Source of the DNA: Gemmatimonadota bacterium
GTDB taxonomy: Bacteria; JAAXHH01
DNA length: 64,000 nt
Direction: 5' to 3'
NCBI GenBank assembly: GCA_009837395.1
Contig: VXTP01000006.1
Span: 349,165-413,164 of the forward strand
Part shown: positions 27,458 through 36,141 of the stretch, in pieces
Layout: every line of letters starts with the position of its first letter
Position numbering within the stretch: the first letter of the stretch is position 1
Position numbers and translations under genes: made by a program
The notes under the pieces: generated by a model
What the model was told of the DNA's origin: nothing
Databases searched by the model: none
Seen by the model: the letters and a program-made list of their open reading frames with translations, nothing else

Positions 27458-29239
27458 ATGTCGGCCGTCTCAACAGAGGGACGCTCCATGCCGGCCGGGC
27501 GTACCGTGCGGATCGTCACGCCCATGCCGCCCCCATCGTGGGCCTTGCTGGAACTGAACCTGATTAAACAGCAGGAAGAAGCCGTGGAAGCGTTTTACAA
27601 TCAATACTTCGATGAACGCGGGTATCTGCTGTGCGTGCCACGCTGGGGCGGCGACGACGGTCCGGACGACGCGGCGGAGAATTTCGCGAACTGGCCGGAA
27701 CTCTACGCGATCGGCGCTTCGGAGCGGGTATATGACCTGTACAAGAAGGCGTGGGACGGCCACCTGCTGCAGTACTCGGAAGCGAAGACCACCGAGGTCG
27801 AATTCGCCCGGGACGGCATGTACTTCAAGGAATTCCCCACGATGTTCGACTGGATGCACAACGGGGAGGGATTCACGGCCTTCTTCCTCGAGGGCCTGTG
27901 TGACCCCCGCGACAAGAAGTTCGTGGACCGCACCCGGCGTTTCTGCGGTTTCTACATGGGTGATGATCCTATCGCCGACAACTGGATCCCCGAACACCGC
28001 GTTATCAAGAGCATGTTCAACGGCAGCCGCGGGCCTATGTTGCGCAAGGCCACGGGGCTCGACTGGGCCGGCGACTCCATCGAGGTCGAGGGCCGTTTCA
28101 GACTGGGGCACGGGGAACGCAACTACGAGGAAATGGTCGCCCATTTCAAGGATTACAACGATGTGGCCGGCGATCACCCGCTGAACATGGGCGTGACCAC
28201 GATGACCCTGAACGCATACATGATCGACGGCAATGAAAGGTACTATGACTGGACGAAGGACTACATTGATGCCTGGGTGGAGCGTACCGAACGGAACAAT
28301 GGCATCATCCCCTCCAATATCGGCCTGGACGGGACCATCGGCGGGGAGTGCGGCGGCAGATGGTACGGCGGCGCCTACGGATGGGGATTCTCGACTATCG
28401 TGCCCCAGACCGGCGAGATCGCCCATCGCCCGTACTTTCTGATCCGGGCACACTGGAGCTTCGGAAACGGGCTGCTGCTGACCGGCGACCAGAAATACGT
28501 CGACACCTGGCGCGGCGTCATCGACGGGGTCAACGCGAACAGCAAGGTGGAGGACGGCCGGACGCTCTATCCCCGCATGCACGGGGACGAGGGCTGGTAC
28601 GACTTCCGACCCGAGCCTTTCGATGTCGGTGCGGAGCAGGTCTACTACTGGTCCATGGACCGCAGCGACTTGGATCGGCTGCCCATGGAGGGCTGGATCG
28701 CCTTTCTGGAAGGGCAAAACCCAGACTATCCGGAGGAGGCGCTACAGGAGGACGTCTCGACCGTTCGCTCGAAGATGGAAAGGATGCGGAACGACCTGTC
28801 CTCACCGGATACGCGTCTATCGGACGACATGAACGGCACGAATCCCGCGGCGGTGGACGCCCTGATCCAGCTCATGCTCGGCGGAATGCCCACCGGGCAC
28901 CTGGGCCACCCCCTGCACTGCCGTTTCAGGTACTTCGATCCCGCGCGCCAGCGCCCCGGGATGCCGGAAGACGTGGGCGCCCTCGTGGAAGAGCTTCACG
29001 ACGACAGCGCGGTGGTCACGCTGGTCAATACCAACCAGGTCTCCTCCCGTACGGTGACCGTCCAGGGCGGCGCATACGGGGAACATCAGATCCTGGAAGT
29101 GGATGGCGGAAGCGGGACAACCACGGTCGGCGGCGCCAGCTTTACGGTGACGCTCGAGCCGGGATGCGGCAGCCGGTTGCGCGTGGCCATGGACCGTTAC
29201 GCCAACCGGCCGTCCTTCGACTTCCCCTGGGAGAGGTAG
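27458..29239 (+). CDS. Uncharacterised 593-residue protein
   Basis: I do not recognise this family with certainty. Residues about 30-430 are rich in Trp, Tyr, Gly and acidic residues, and contain repeated helix-like segments with phrases such as YDWTKDYIDAWVERT and RPYFLIRAHWSFGNG. These suggest an alpha/alpha-barrel of the glycosidase-like kind, but I see no diagnostic catalytic motif. Residues about 500-580 look like a beta-sandwich domain. There is no signal peptide. AAAGGA lies upstream of the ATG at 27458; a second ATG (27488) is possible. It sits 10 nt upstream of a secreted M20 amidohydrolase and may be cotranscribed with it. Confidence 0.6.
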   Translation: MSAVSTEGRSMPAGRTVRIVTPMPPPSWALLELNLIKQQEEAVEAFYNQYFDERGYLLCVPRWGGDDGPDDAAENFANWPELYAIGASERVYDLYKKAWDGHLLQYSEAKTTEVEFARDGMYFKEFPTMFDWMHNGEGFTAFFLEGLCDPRDKKFVDRTRRFCGFYMGDDPIADNWIPEHRVIKSMFNGSRGPMLRKATGLDWAGDSIEVEGRFRLGHGERNYEEMVAHFKDYNDVAGDHPLNMGVTTMTLNAYMIDGNERYYDWTKDYIDAWVERTERNNGIIPSNIGLDGTIGGECGGRWYGGAYGWGFSTIVPQTGEIAHRPYFLIRAHWSFGNGLLLTGDQKYVDTWRGVIDGVNANSKVEDGRTLYPRMHGDEGWYDFRPEPFDVGAEQVYYWSMDRSDLDRLPMEGWIAFLEGQNPDYPEEALQEDVSTVRSKMERMRNDLSSPDTRLSDDMNGTNPAAVDALIQLMLGGMPTGHLGHPLHCRFRYFDPARQRPGMPEDVGALVEELHDDSAVVTLVNTNQVSSRTVTVQGGAYGEHQILEVDGGSGTTTVGGASFTVTLEPGCGSRLRVAMDRYANRPSFDFPWER

Positions 29240-29249
29240 GAAAGACTTT

Positions 29250-30563
29250 ATGCAGAGAAGACTGACGCGGGCGCTGCTCATCCTGGGCATGTTGTTTATC
29301 ACGAACATGCCGCGGGAAGCGGGTGCCCAGCAGGATAACGTGGCCGCCCTGGTGGCAAAGCACCGGACGGAAGCCATCCGCATGCGAGAGCATATCCACC
29401 GGAACCCGGAACTAAGCAACCGGGAGTTCAAGACGGCGGCGCTGGTGGCGGATCATCTTACCGCGCTCGGTATCGAGATCCGGACAGGCGTCGCCCATAC
29501 CGGCGTGGTGGGCGTGCTCAAAGGCGGCCGACCGGGTCCGGTGGTGGCCATCCGGGCCGACATGGACGCGTTGCCCGTAACGGAGGAAACGGTATTGCCT
29601 TTCCGGTCAACCGTACGGACGACCTACCTCGGCCAGGAAGTGGGCGTCATGCACGCCTGCGGCCACGATGTGCACACCGCCATTCAAATGGGCGTCGCTT
29701 CCGTGCTGGCCGAGATGAAGGACGACCTGCCCGGCACCGTCAAGTTCATCTTCCAGCCGGCGGAAGAGGGAGCGCCGCCCGGTGAAGAGGGCGGCGCGGA
29801 CCTGATGGTGCGCGAAAATGTCCTAGAAGACCCCGCGCCCGAGGCGATTTTCGGTCTCCACGCCCTGCCCTCTCTCGACGTGGGCACCGTTGGATACACC
29901 ATCGGGCCGGCCTTCGCCGCCGTGGACCATTTCACCATTAAAGTCCAGGGCAAACAGGCCCACGGCGCCCGTCCCGAAGAGGGGATCGACCCGGTCGTCA
30001 TGGCTTCCGAGATCGTAATGGCCCTGCAGACGATCCGGTCCCGCACCCTGTCGCCCCTGGAGCCGAGTGTGGTCACGGTGGGTATCTTCCGCGGCGGCGA
30101 GCGCTTCAACATCATCCCCCGGGGAGTCCATCTCGAAGGCACGGTGCGCACCTACAACCCCGAGGTCAGGGACACGGTGGAACGCCGGATGACCACCATA
30201 CTGGAAGGCATAACCGGAGCCTATGGCGGTTCCTTCGTACTGGACTACGACCGCGGCACCCCTTCCGTGATCAATGACCCCGCGCTGTCCCGCGAAATGT
30301 CCGGTTACCTGACGGGTGCGCCCGGCGTCGAGCAGGTGCTCGAACTGCCCCCGACCATGGGCGGCGAGGACTTCGCCTATTTCGCCAACGAGATTCCCGG
30401 ATTCTTCTACCGGCTCGGTACCACCAGACCCGGCCAGCCCTCGGGCGGCCTGCACACCCCGACCATGACGGCGGACAGCGAATCCGTGGGCGTGGGCATG
30501 AGGGTGATGGCCCATTTGGTGCTGGAATTTCTGAACGCCCGGGCGCAGCGGTCCGATCAGTAG
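29250..30563 (+). CDS. M20 family amidohydrolase (secreted)
   Basis: A 437-residue M20D-type metallo-amidohydrolase, the family of N-acyl-amino-acid and IAA-amino-acid hydrolases. A signal peptide (about 1-26, ending EAGA-Q) indicates export. The metal-binding Cys137, His139 and His142 occur in HACGHDVH, and the Glu172-Glu173 pair (PAEEG) provides the catalytic base and a metal ligand. The dimerisation domain lies about 215-330, and MGGEDF near residue 370 completes the site. Substrate unknown. It converges with the minus-strand gene 23 nt away. Confidence 0.92.
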   Translation: MQRRLTRALLILGMLFITNMPREAGAQQDNVAALVAKHRTEAIRMREHIHRNPELSNREFKTAALVADHLTALGIEIRTGVAHTGVVGVLKGGRPGPVVAIRADMDALPVTEETVLPFRSTVRTTYLGQEVGVMHACGHDVHTAIQMGVASVLAEMKDDLPGTVKFIFQPAEEGAPPGEEGGADLMVRENVLEDPAPEAIFGLHALPSLDVGTVGYTIGPAFAAVDHFTIKVQGKQAHGARPEEGIDPVVMASEIVMALQTIRSRTLSPLEPSVVTVGIFRGGERFNIIPRGVHLEGTVRTYNPEVRDTVERRMTTILEGITGAYGGSFVLDYDRGTPSVINDPALSREMSGYLTGAPGVEQVLELPPTMGGEDFAYFANEIPGFFYRLGTTRPGQPSGGLHTPTMTADSESVGVGMRVMAHLVLEFLNARAQRSDQ

Positions 30564-30586
30564 CCGCGCACCGGAGAACGCGAGTC

Positions 30587-31102
30587 TTAACGACTCATAC
30601 GGTCCCGCGGATCCTGGACGGCCTGGCGGTATGCCCGTGTCTGGTTCAGGGCCGTGATGCGCGTCGCTCCTTCGATGCGTACGCCCGCGTCGCCGGTAAC
30701 GAAATACTTGTCCACTTCCCCGAAGGCGGACGAACCGGCGAGGTTGCGTACCAGCACCTCGCCTATATCGACCACCGTGTGCAGCGCGAGCCCCCGCGCT
30801 TCGTATTCCCGCCGCCATCCCTCCCAGTTCGCCGCGTCCTTTCGATCCAGCGGATCCGATGAGATCAGGTGCTCCGTCGGAAACAGGCGGGACCAACCCA
30901 GGTGACCGATCACCCGCTCGATGCGCGGAATGCTGTGGCTGGACAGGATCCCCAGGGCGAACTCCCGGGCGATGACCTCGAGGTGTTCCACCGGGAATCG
31001 TCCCGACGCCTGGATCTCGTCCCGGTCGATCTGTTCGTACATGGTTTCTTTCGCGTCCAGGTGCGCCAGGGTCCGTAAACCCATGACCACGAGAGGCTTC
31101 AT
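30587..31102 (-). CDS. HAD-like hypothetical protein lacking the catalytic aspartate
   Basis: A 171-residue protein that resembles the second half of haloacid-dehalogenase (HAD) proteins: ALGILSSHSIPRI fits motif II, a Lys follows ISSDPLDRK as in motif III, and YFVTGD is motif IV-like. The N-terminal DxD nucleophile motif is absent, since the start is MKPLVVMGLRTL. It may be a non-catalytic relative or a false resemblance. The ATG at 31102 has AAAGGAG at good spacing; a TTG further upstream (31126) is less likely. It ends the cluster with the EamA transporter. Confidence 0.5.
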   Translation of the reverse strand: MKPLVVMGLRTLAHLDAKETMYEQIDRDEIQASGRFPVEHLEVIAREFALGILSSHSIPRIERVIGHLGWSRLFPTEHLISSDPLDRKDAANWEGWRREYEARGLALHTVVDIGEVLVRNLAGSSAFGEVDKYFVTGDAGVRIEGATRITALNQTRAYRQAVQDPRDRMSR

Positions 31103-31130
31103 GGTATTGGCTCCTTTCTGCGACAACCGG

Positions 31131-32063
31131 TTACCCGGACTTCACAGACCGCCGCAGGTTGCCGAGTATGGACCCGATGACGACGAGTACGGCGCCCGAT
31201 ATGCTGAGCAGATTCAGGTGCTCCGGCTGCAACAGGCCGGGTAGGAGCGGCGCCAGGATCATCATGTCCACGACGGTGACCAGGGGCACGGCCGCCAGGA
31301 CCATGCTGACCCGGAAAACTTCGAGGTGTTTCAGGGATTCCACCAGCGTAACGAAGGCAACGAGCGAGATCACCGCCGAAGCGTTGAGCAGGATCATCTG
31401 TTGGGTGTCCTGCACCAGCAACGATTCGAATCGAACGAAGGGAAGGATCAGTATCGAACCGAACAGGTAAATCAGGAACAGGATGACGGAGGTGGGCAGG
31501 ATCTGCAGCAATTGCTTCTGGGTGAGGGTATAGGTCGACAGCGCCAGCGCAGCCACAGTCACCCACAGGATACCCGGAATCATGGCGCTGTCCCCCGACA
31601 GGAGTTCCGCCAGTTCGTCGTTGAAGAACAGGACGATTCCGCCCGTGAGCAGCAGGAGCCCCAGGACCTGGATCAGGGTCATCCGCTCGTGAAAGAGCAG
31701 CATGGCACCCAGCAGCAGAAACAGCAGCGAGATCTGGTTGACCACCTGGGCGGCGCTGGGCGAGATGTACTGCAGGCTCTGGGGGTAGAACACGTACGCG
31801 CAGCTGAACCCGAGCACCGCCGCGAGGAAGACCAGTGCGTAACCGCCCTTGAGTCGACGGACCAGACCGAAGTGCCCCTGCCGGTACACGATCGGCGCCA
31901 TCAACAGGGCCGCGACGACGAACCGGTACCACGTCATCGTGAAGGCGTCCAGGCTGATCAGCATGATTTTCAGGACGATAGGCAGCCCGCCCCATACGAA
32001 GATCGTGAACAGGCTCAGGACCAGCCCCAGGCCCCAGCGGCCGCTGGTGACGTGCCGGTTCAT
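31131..32063 (-). CDS. EamA/DMT family transporter
   Basis: A 310-residue drug/metabolite-transporter superfamily protein with ten predicted membrane helices in two EamA repeats (about 12-145 and 160-300). Such carriers export amino acids, metabolites or drugs. It lies 46 nt downstream of the M81 gene on the same strand and 28 nt upstream of the HAD-like gene, so it could export or import the cluster's substrate. No specific substrate can be read from the sequence. Confidence 0.88.
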   Translation of the reverse strand: MNRHVTSGRWGLGLVLSLFTIFVWGGLPIVLKIMLISLDAFTMTWYRFVVAALLMAPIVYRQGHFGLVRRLKGGYALVFLAAVLGFSCAYVFYPQSLQYISPSAAQVVNQISLLFLLLGAMLLFHERMTLIQVLGLLLLTGGIVLFFNDELAELLSGDSAMIPGILWVTVAALALSTYTLTQKQLLQILPTSVILFLIYLFGSILILPFVRFESLLVQDTQQMILLNASAVISLVAFVTLVESLKHLEVFRVSMVLAAVPLVTVVDMMILAPLLPGLLQPEHLNLLSISGAVLVVIGSILGNLRRSVKSG

Positions 32064-32109
32064 GCCTTCCCCGCGGGCGGTAAGGTTACGAGAGGACAGG
32101 CGTGCGGCT

Positions 32110-33594
32110 TTATTCGAACACCTCCACTTCCGGCGTGAAGGTCATGTCGGGGTCGAGGGGGTAGATGGGCCGGGTGACATGCCGATGGCCAAGTGTAGGG
32201 ATGTTGGGACTCGCCGCCCCCGGCGCATCGATGGTGAGGGTTCGTTCCGCCCAGTCGTCGTACCAATCGTCCGGCGTATGGGGCAGCTTCTTGACTACGA
32301 CGTCGAAGCGTTTCGGGTCCTGGCCGAAGGCGGGATACATCCACCGGTCGCACAGCAGGGGGCCGGAAGCCGCCAGGAAGATCGTAATGTTCCGGCACTT
32401 CAGCACCGCGATGGGAACGTCGTCCCGCCGGCCCAGCACTTCGACCGTTGCGGTGACTTCCACCGGGGTAAAGCGCGGGTCCCGCGTTCCGCCCAGGGGG
32501 ACGGTGATGGACTGCCCGACGCCCGCCTTCATGGCGCGCGCGACCGCGGGATCGTCGCGGATGGGGAACAGCACGCTGCCCCGATAGTCGCTCTCGAGGA
32601 ACCCCTTCAGGATGGTGTTGCTCGTGCCCGGCGCGCCTGAACTGGTGGCGTCGGCGGCGTCGGCGAAAACGACCGTTCCTTTCGCCTCCGCGGCGATCCG
32701 GATGCCCGCCTCCACGCTGTGCAGCACGCACTGCATGTGGGAACGCATGTTCCAGAAGCTCCGGCCGATATGCAGAGCTTCCCGCGCCGCCAGGTCCGGG
32801 TCGCTGTCCGTGATCACGACGACGCGGGAGCCCTGTTCCGGGCAGTCCGTGGGGGGATGGCCCAGCATGATCCCCCCGGCGAGCACGTCGTCCCGCTCCT
32901 CCAGGCGCTCCAGGTACCGGATGAACGTGCCGTGCACGCCGGTGGCGGTCTTGAGTTCGTCGCCCCGGACCATGGTGGGCGTGTATACGCTGGCGATCAC
33001 GGGCCGGGCCCCGTCGAGGATGCGCAGCAGCACCCCGGCGGCTCGTGCGCCCGTTTCGTACCAGTCGATGTGGGGATAGGTGTGCAGGATGGCGCAACCG
33101 TCCATATGGGACAGCATGTGCCGGGTGATCGTGCCGTGCATATCGAAGGATGCGACCACGGGCACGTGGGGGCCGACGATCCGGCGCACCTCCCGCAGGA
33201 CGTATCCTTCCGGATCCTTTTCGGTTTCCGCGGCCATGGCGCCGTGCAGGTTCAGGTACACGCCGTCGGCGCCGGCCTTTTCCCGTTCGATCGCCTCGAG
33301 CAACTCCGACGCGGTCCGTTCGAAGCAGGCCTGCGTGATCGTGCCGCCCGCCCCCATGGCGGCGCTGTAGGTGGGCACGATCTCCACGTCATCCCGGGCG
33401 GAAAGAGTATGGACGGCACCCCCGACCACGCCACCCAGGCTGTCGGCGCCGCCCTGGTCATCCGGGTCCTCGAGGCCGACCGGACCCTCCAGCATCTCGC
33501 GTCCACGAAGGATACCGAAATCTTCGTACACCGTATCGTTGGGATGGAAATCGTTGGTTTCCTGGAAGAAGGTGCCGATCAGGATCCTGGGCAT
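32110..33594 (-). CDS. M81 family metallopeptidase (second copy)
   Basis: A 494-residue MlrC/M81 protein, paralogous to the one at 4072-5535. It begins MPRILIGTFFQETNDFHP, where QET replaces the HET of the first copy. NLHGAMAAET and ASFDMHGTIT match the HGAM and D-x-H segments of that copy, and DATSSGAPGTSNT aligns with the conserved C-terminal-domain loop. It is the third gene of a likely operon reading PhyH-PhyH-ThDP enzyme-M81-EamA, with 21 nt to the upstream gene. The paralogues have diverged strongly, which suggests different substrates. Confidence 0.88.
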   Translation of the reverse strand: MPRILIGTFFQETNDFHPNDTVYEDFGILRGREMLEGPVGLEDPDDQGGADSLGGVVGGAVHTLSARDDVEIVPTYSAAMGAGGTITQACFERTASELLEAIEREKAGADGVYLNLHGAMAAETEKDPEGYVLREVRRIVGPHVPVVASFDMHGTITRHMLSHMDGCAILHTYPHIDWYETGARAAGVLLRILDGARPVIASVYTPTMVRGDELKTATGVHGTFIRYLERLEERDDVLAGGIMLGHPPTDCPEQGSRVVVITDSDPDLAAREALHIGRSFWNMRSHMQCVLHSVEAGIRIAAEAKGTVVFADAADATSSGAPGTSNTILKGFLESDYRGSVLFPIRDDPAVARAMKAGVGQSITVPLGGTRDPRFTPVEVTATVEVLGRRDDVPIAVLKCRNITIFLAASGPLLCDRWMYPAFGQDPKRFDVVVKKLPHTPDDWYDDWAERTLTIDAPGAASPNIPTLGHRHVTRPIYPLDPDMTFTPEVEVFE

Positions 33595-33615
33595 GGCGCT
33601 CCGGTGGTTTTCCTT

Positions 33616-35250
33616 TCAATACCTCGACGTGTGCTCTTCCACCTTGGTGATCGTCTCGATGACCGCCGGCCGGCCCTCGCGATTGGCATCCACCGCCCGA
33701 CGCATCGCCGGGGCGATCTGGTCTGGCGTCGTCACCTTCTCCGCGTAAGCGCCCAGCCCGTCACCGATGGCGGCGTAATCCCCGCCCAGCCGGTTGCTCC
33801 CCCAGCGTTCCGATGCGTAGGCCATGTGATGGTCGTAGTGGGTCATGACCCCGTTGTTCAGGATCACGGTGATGATGGGGATCTCCGATCGCACGGCGGT
33901 CTCCACGTCCAGGCCGGCCATGCCGAAGGCGGCGTCGCCCATAACGTTGACGACCTGCTTCTCCGGGTCGGCGATCTTGGCGCCGATGGCCAGTCCCAGC
34001 CCGTAACCCAGCTGCGTGGAAGCGCCCCAGCCGATGTAGCCCCGCGGCGTATTGGTTTCCCAGAAAGGCGCGAGCTGCTCCCGCGGATAGCCGGAATCGT
34101 GGGTGATGATCGTGCGCGCCGCATCCACCACCGCCGCGATCTCGCGAAACACGCGGTACGGGCTCAGGGGCACCTCGTCGGAGCGGAACCGGGGTTCCCA
34201 TTCGGCGAGCCACGCCGCCTTGAGCCGGGCGATCTCCTCGATGTCGCCCCGTTTGTCGTCCCTGGGCCGCCCGTCGAGCTGGCGTTTCGCTTCCTCGACC
34301 ATCTGCCGCAGCACCACCCCCGCGTCGCCCACCGCGCCATAGTCGACGCGGTGTTCCTTGTTCAGGTCCCCGTGGCTGACGACGCACTGGGCAAGCGCCG
34401 CGCCGGCCGGCACATCCGATTTGAACCCTGAAGTCATGCTCGTGCCGATGCCGAAGAAGAAATCGGTCTTCTTCAGGTATTCCGCCACCATGAGGGAATG
34501 GGAAGCCGCTCCCGTGCCCAGCGAGAGGGGATGGGTTTCGGGGAAGGCACTCTTGCCGGCCAGCGTGGTCATGACCGGGGTCTTCGTCCATTCGGCGAAC
34601 TCGATCAGCGCATCGGTGGCCTCGGCGTACAGCACGCCCTGGCCGGCACTGATGATGGGACATTCAGACTTCAGCAGGGCCGCGACCAGGTCCCGTACGT
34701 CCTCGGGCGATGCGCCGCTTTTGAACGGTTTTACAGGCGTGTAGTCAAAAGCGCCGTCAGGGATCTCCTCCTCGCCCACGTCCCCGGGGATCTCCAGCAT
34801 GACCGGCCCCGGCTTGCCTTGCTTCAGCAGGCTGTACGCCCGCCCCATCATCTCCGGAATCCGGGCCGCCGAGTTGATGTTCGAGACCCACTTGGTGATG
34901 CCCCGGTAGTTTTCCACCGATTCGAAGGCCAGATCGGCGCCCGCGCGGGACCGCGGCGGCCCGCCGGGCAGCAGCAGGACAGGCACCGAATCCGCGTAGG
35001 CCTGGGCCACCCCGCCGAAGGCGTTCTCAGCACCCGGCCCCATCTGCATCATGAAGACGCCGATGGTATGCCCGTTGCGTACCCGGCTGAATCCATCGGC
35101 GATGTTGACGCCGGCCCGTTCCTGCCGGCAGAGAATGGGACGCAGGCCCTCGATCGCGCAGGCGTCGATGAGTGGATGGTGGGGAAAACAGCTGAACCAG
35201 TCCAGCCCCTCCGCCTTCAGGATCTTCGCAATCGCTTCGTTTCCGGTCAT
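33616..35250 (-). CDS. Thiamine diphosphate-dependent enzyme (acetolactate synthase-like)
   Basis: A 544-residue ThDP enzyme of the acetolactate synthase/benzoylformate decarboxylase superfamily, catalysing C-C bond making or breaking at a 2-keto acid or related carbonyl. Glu44 in CRQERAG is the conserved cofactor-activating glutamate. The cofactor-binding motif GDAAFGM...ILNN (roughly residues 437-466) has Ala in place of the common Gly of GDG. The three domains (PYR, central, PP) are all present. Substrate unknown. It is 10 nt downstream of a PhyH dioxygenase gene, so it may process the product of that hydroxylation. Confidence 0.88.
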   Translation of the reverse strand: MTGNEAIAKILKAEGLDWFSCFPHHPLIDACAIEGLRPILCRQERAGVNIADGFSRVRNGHTIGVFMMQMGPGAENAFGGVAQAYADSVPVLLLPGGPPRSRAGADLAFESVENYRGITKWVSNINSAARIPEMMGRAYSLLKQGKPGPVMLEIPGDVGEEEIPDGAFDYTPVKPFKSGASPEDVRDLVAALLKSECPIISAGQGVLYAEATDALIEFAEWTKTPVMTTLAGKSAFPETHPLSLGTGAASHSLMVAEYLKKTDFFFGIGTSMTSGFKSDVPAGAALAQCVVSHGDLNKEHRVDYGAVGDAGVVLRQMVEEAKRQLDGRPRDDKRGDIEEIARLKAAWLAEWEPRFRSDEVPLSPYRVFREIAAVVDAARTIITHDSGYPREQLAPFWETNTPRGYIGWGASTQLGYGLGLAIGAKIADPEKQVVNVMGDAAFGMAGLDVETAVRSEIPIITVILNNGVMTHYDHHMAYASERWGSNRLGGDYAAIGDGLGAYAEKVTTPDQIAPAMRRAVDANREGRPAVIETITKVEEHTSRY

Positions 35251-35260
35251 GAGTTTCCCT

Positions 35261-36127
35261 TTACTCTCCCTCGCGCCGAGGGGTCGAAAGTGTCCTTCCG
35301 TCGTCGTCGATCAAGGGACGGTGATACACATAGGGCGGTTCGATCACGGCTCGCTGGGCTTCGTTGAGTTCTTTCGTCCACTCCGGCAGGCCGGTTTCGT
35401 ACACGCCGCCGGTATAATGCATGTACTTCGGGGTGTACCGGTAGAACAGCGAGCGGCGCTCTCCCTGCCCCTTCCAGGGCAGCGTGCCGTGGGTAGTGGC
35501 CTCGTTGAAGATGACCAGGTCGCCGGCCTTCATGGGCACGTGGTACACGATATCCTGATCGGCCTCGTAGCGGGAGATTTCGTCCGGAAGGGTGAAGTTC
35601 GCCTTGTGGCTGCCCGGGATGACGCACAGGCCGCCGTCGCCCGGGTTCACGTCGCTCAGCTGGTACTGGCAGTTGATCAGCCCGCAACGCATAGCGCCGT
35701 TCTGGTAGTGGTAGGACCGGGATCCGTTGTATTCGGCCTGTCCGTACCCGTGAAGGCGCAGTCCCTCGGTCCCCGCCGCGGACGTGAAGATGAAGGGACT
35801 GTGGTCCATCTTCCACCCCCGGCCCAGCAGGGTGTTCAGATAAGGGATGATCCTCGGATTGGCCAGCACCTCGCGGAATGGCCGGCACCAGGGTTGCTCC
35901 CAGGTCAGCATGCCCTCGTAGAGGCCGCGAAGCTGCTTGCCCTTCAGCGCTTCGCTCGTGCTGCTCGCCGTATCGTCCTTCCGCTTGTCGCGATTGGCGT
36001 CCAGGGCCTCGTTTAGTGCCGCAACCTGCTGGGGCGCAAGGGCGTTGCGCACCACGATGAACCCCTGCAGGTCGAAGAGGTACTGTTCATGGGGCTCCAT
36101 GGTGAGGTATGGTGTGGACGGGTTCAT
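35261..36127 (-). CDS. Phytanoyl-CoA dioxygenase (PhyH) family protein, HxD motif altered
   Basis: A 288-residue Fe(II)/2-oxoglutarate oxygenase-like protein. The PhyH core is clear: LSDVNPGDGGLCVIPGSHK, the distal His in ATTHG and an Arg in GERRSL for 2-oxoglutarate. At the position of the proximal HxD the sequence reads LHGYG, so Asp is replaced by Tyr when aligned with the canonical LHTDG of the PhyH at 52536. The start MNPSTPYL (36127) is preferred over the upstream-open frame (36262), which overlaps the neighbour; the ribosome site is weak. It is a tandem paralogue of the next gene, separated by 14 nt. Confidence 0.85.
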   Translation of the reverse strand: MNPSTPYLTMEPHEQYLFDLQGFIVVRNALAPQQVAALNEALDANRDKRKDDTASSTSEALKGKQLRGLYEGMLTWEQPWCRPFREVLANPRIIPYLNTLLGRGWKMDHSPFIFTSAAGTEGLRLHGYGQAEYNGSRSYHYQNGAMRCGLINCQYQLSDVNPGDGGLCVIPGSHKANFTLPDEISRYEADQDIVYHVPMKAGDLVIFNEATTHGTLPWKGQGERRSLFYRYTPKYMHYTGGVYETGLPEWTKELNEAQRAVIEPPYVYHRPLIDDDGRTLSTPRREGE

Positions 36128-36141
36128 GTAGACTGAATCAT

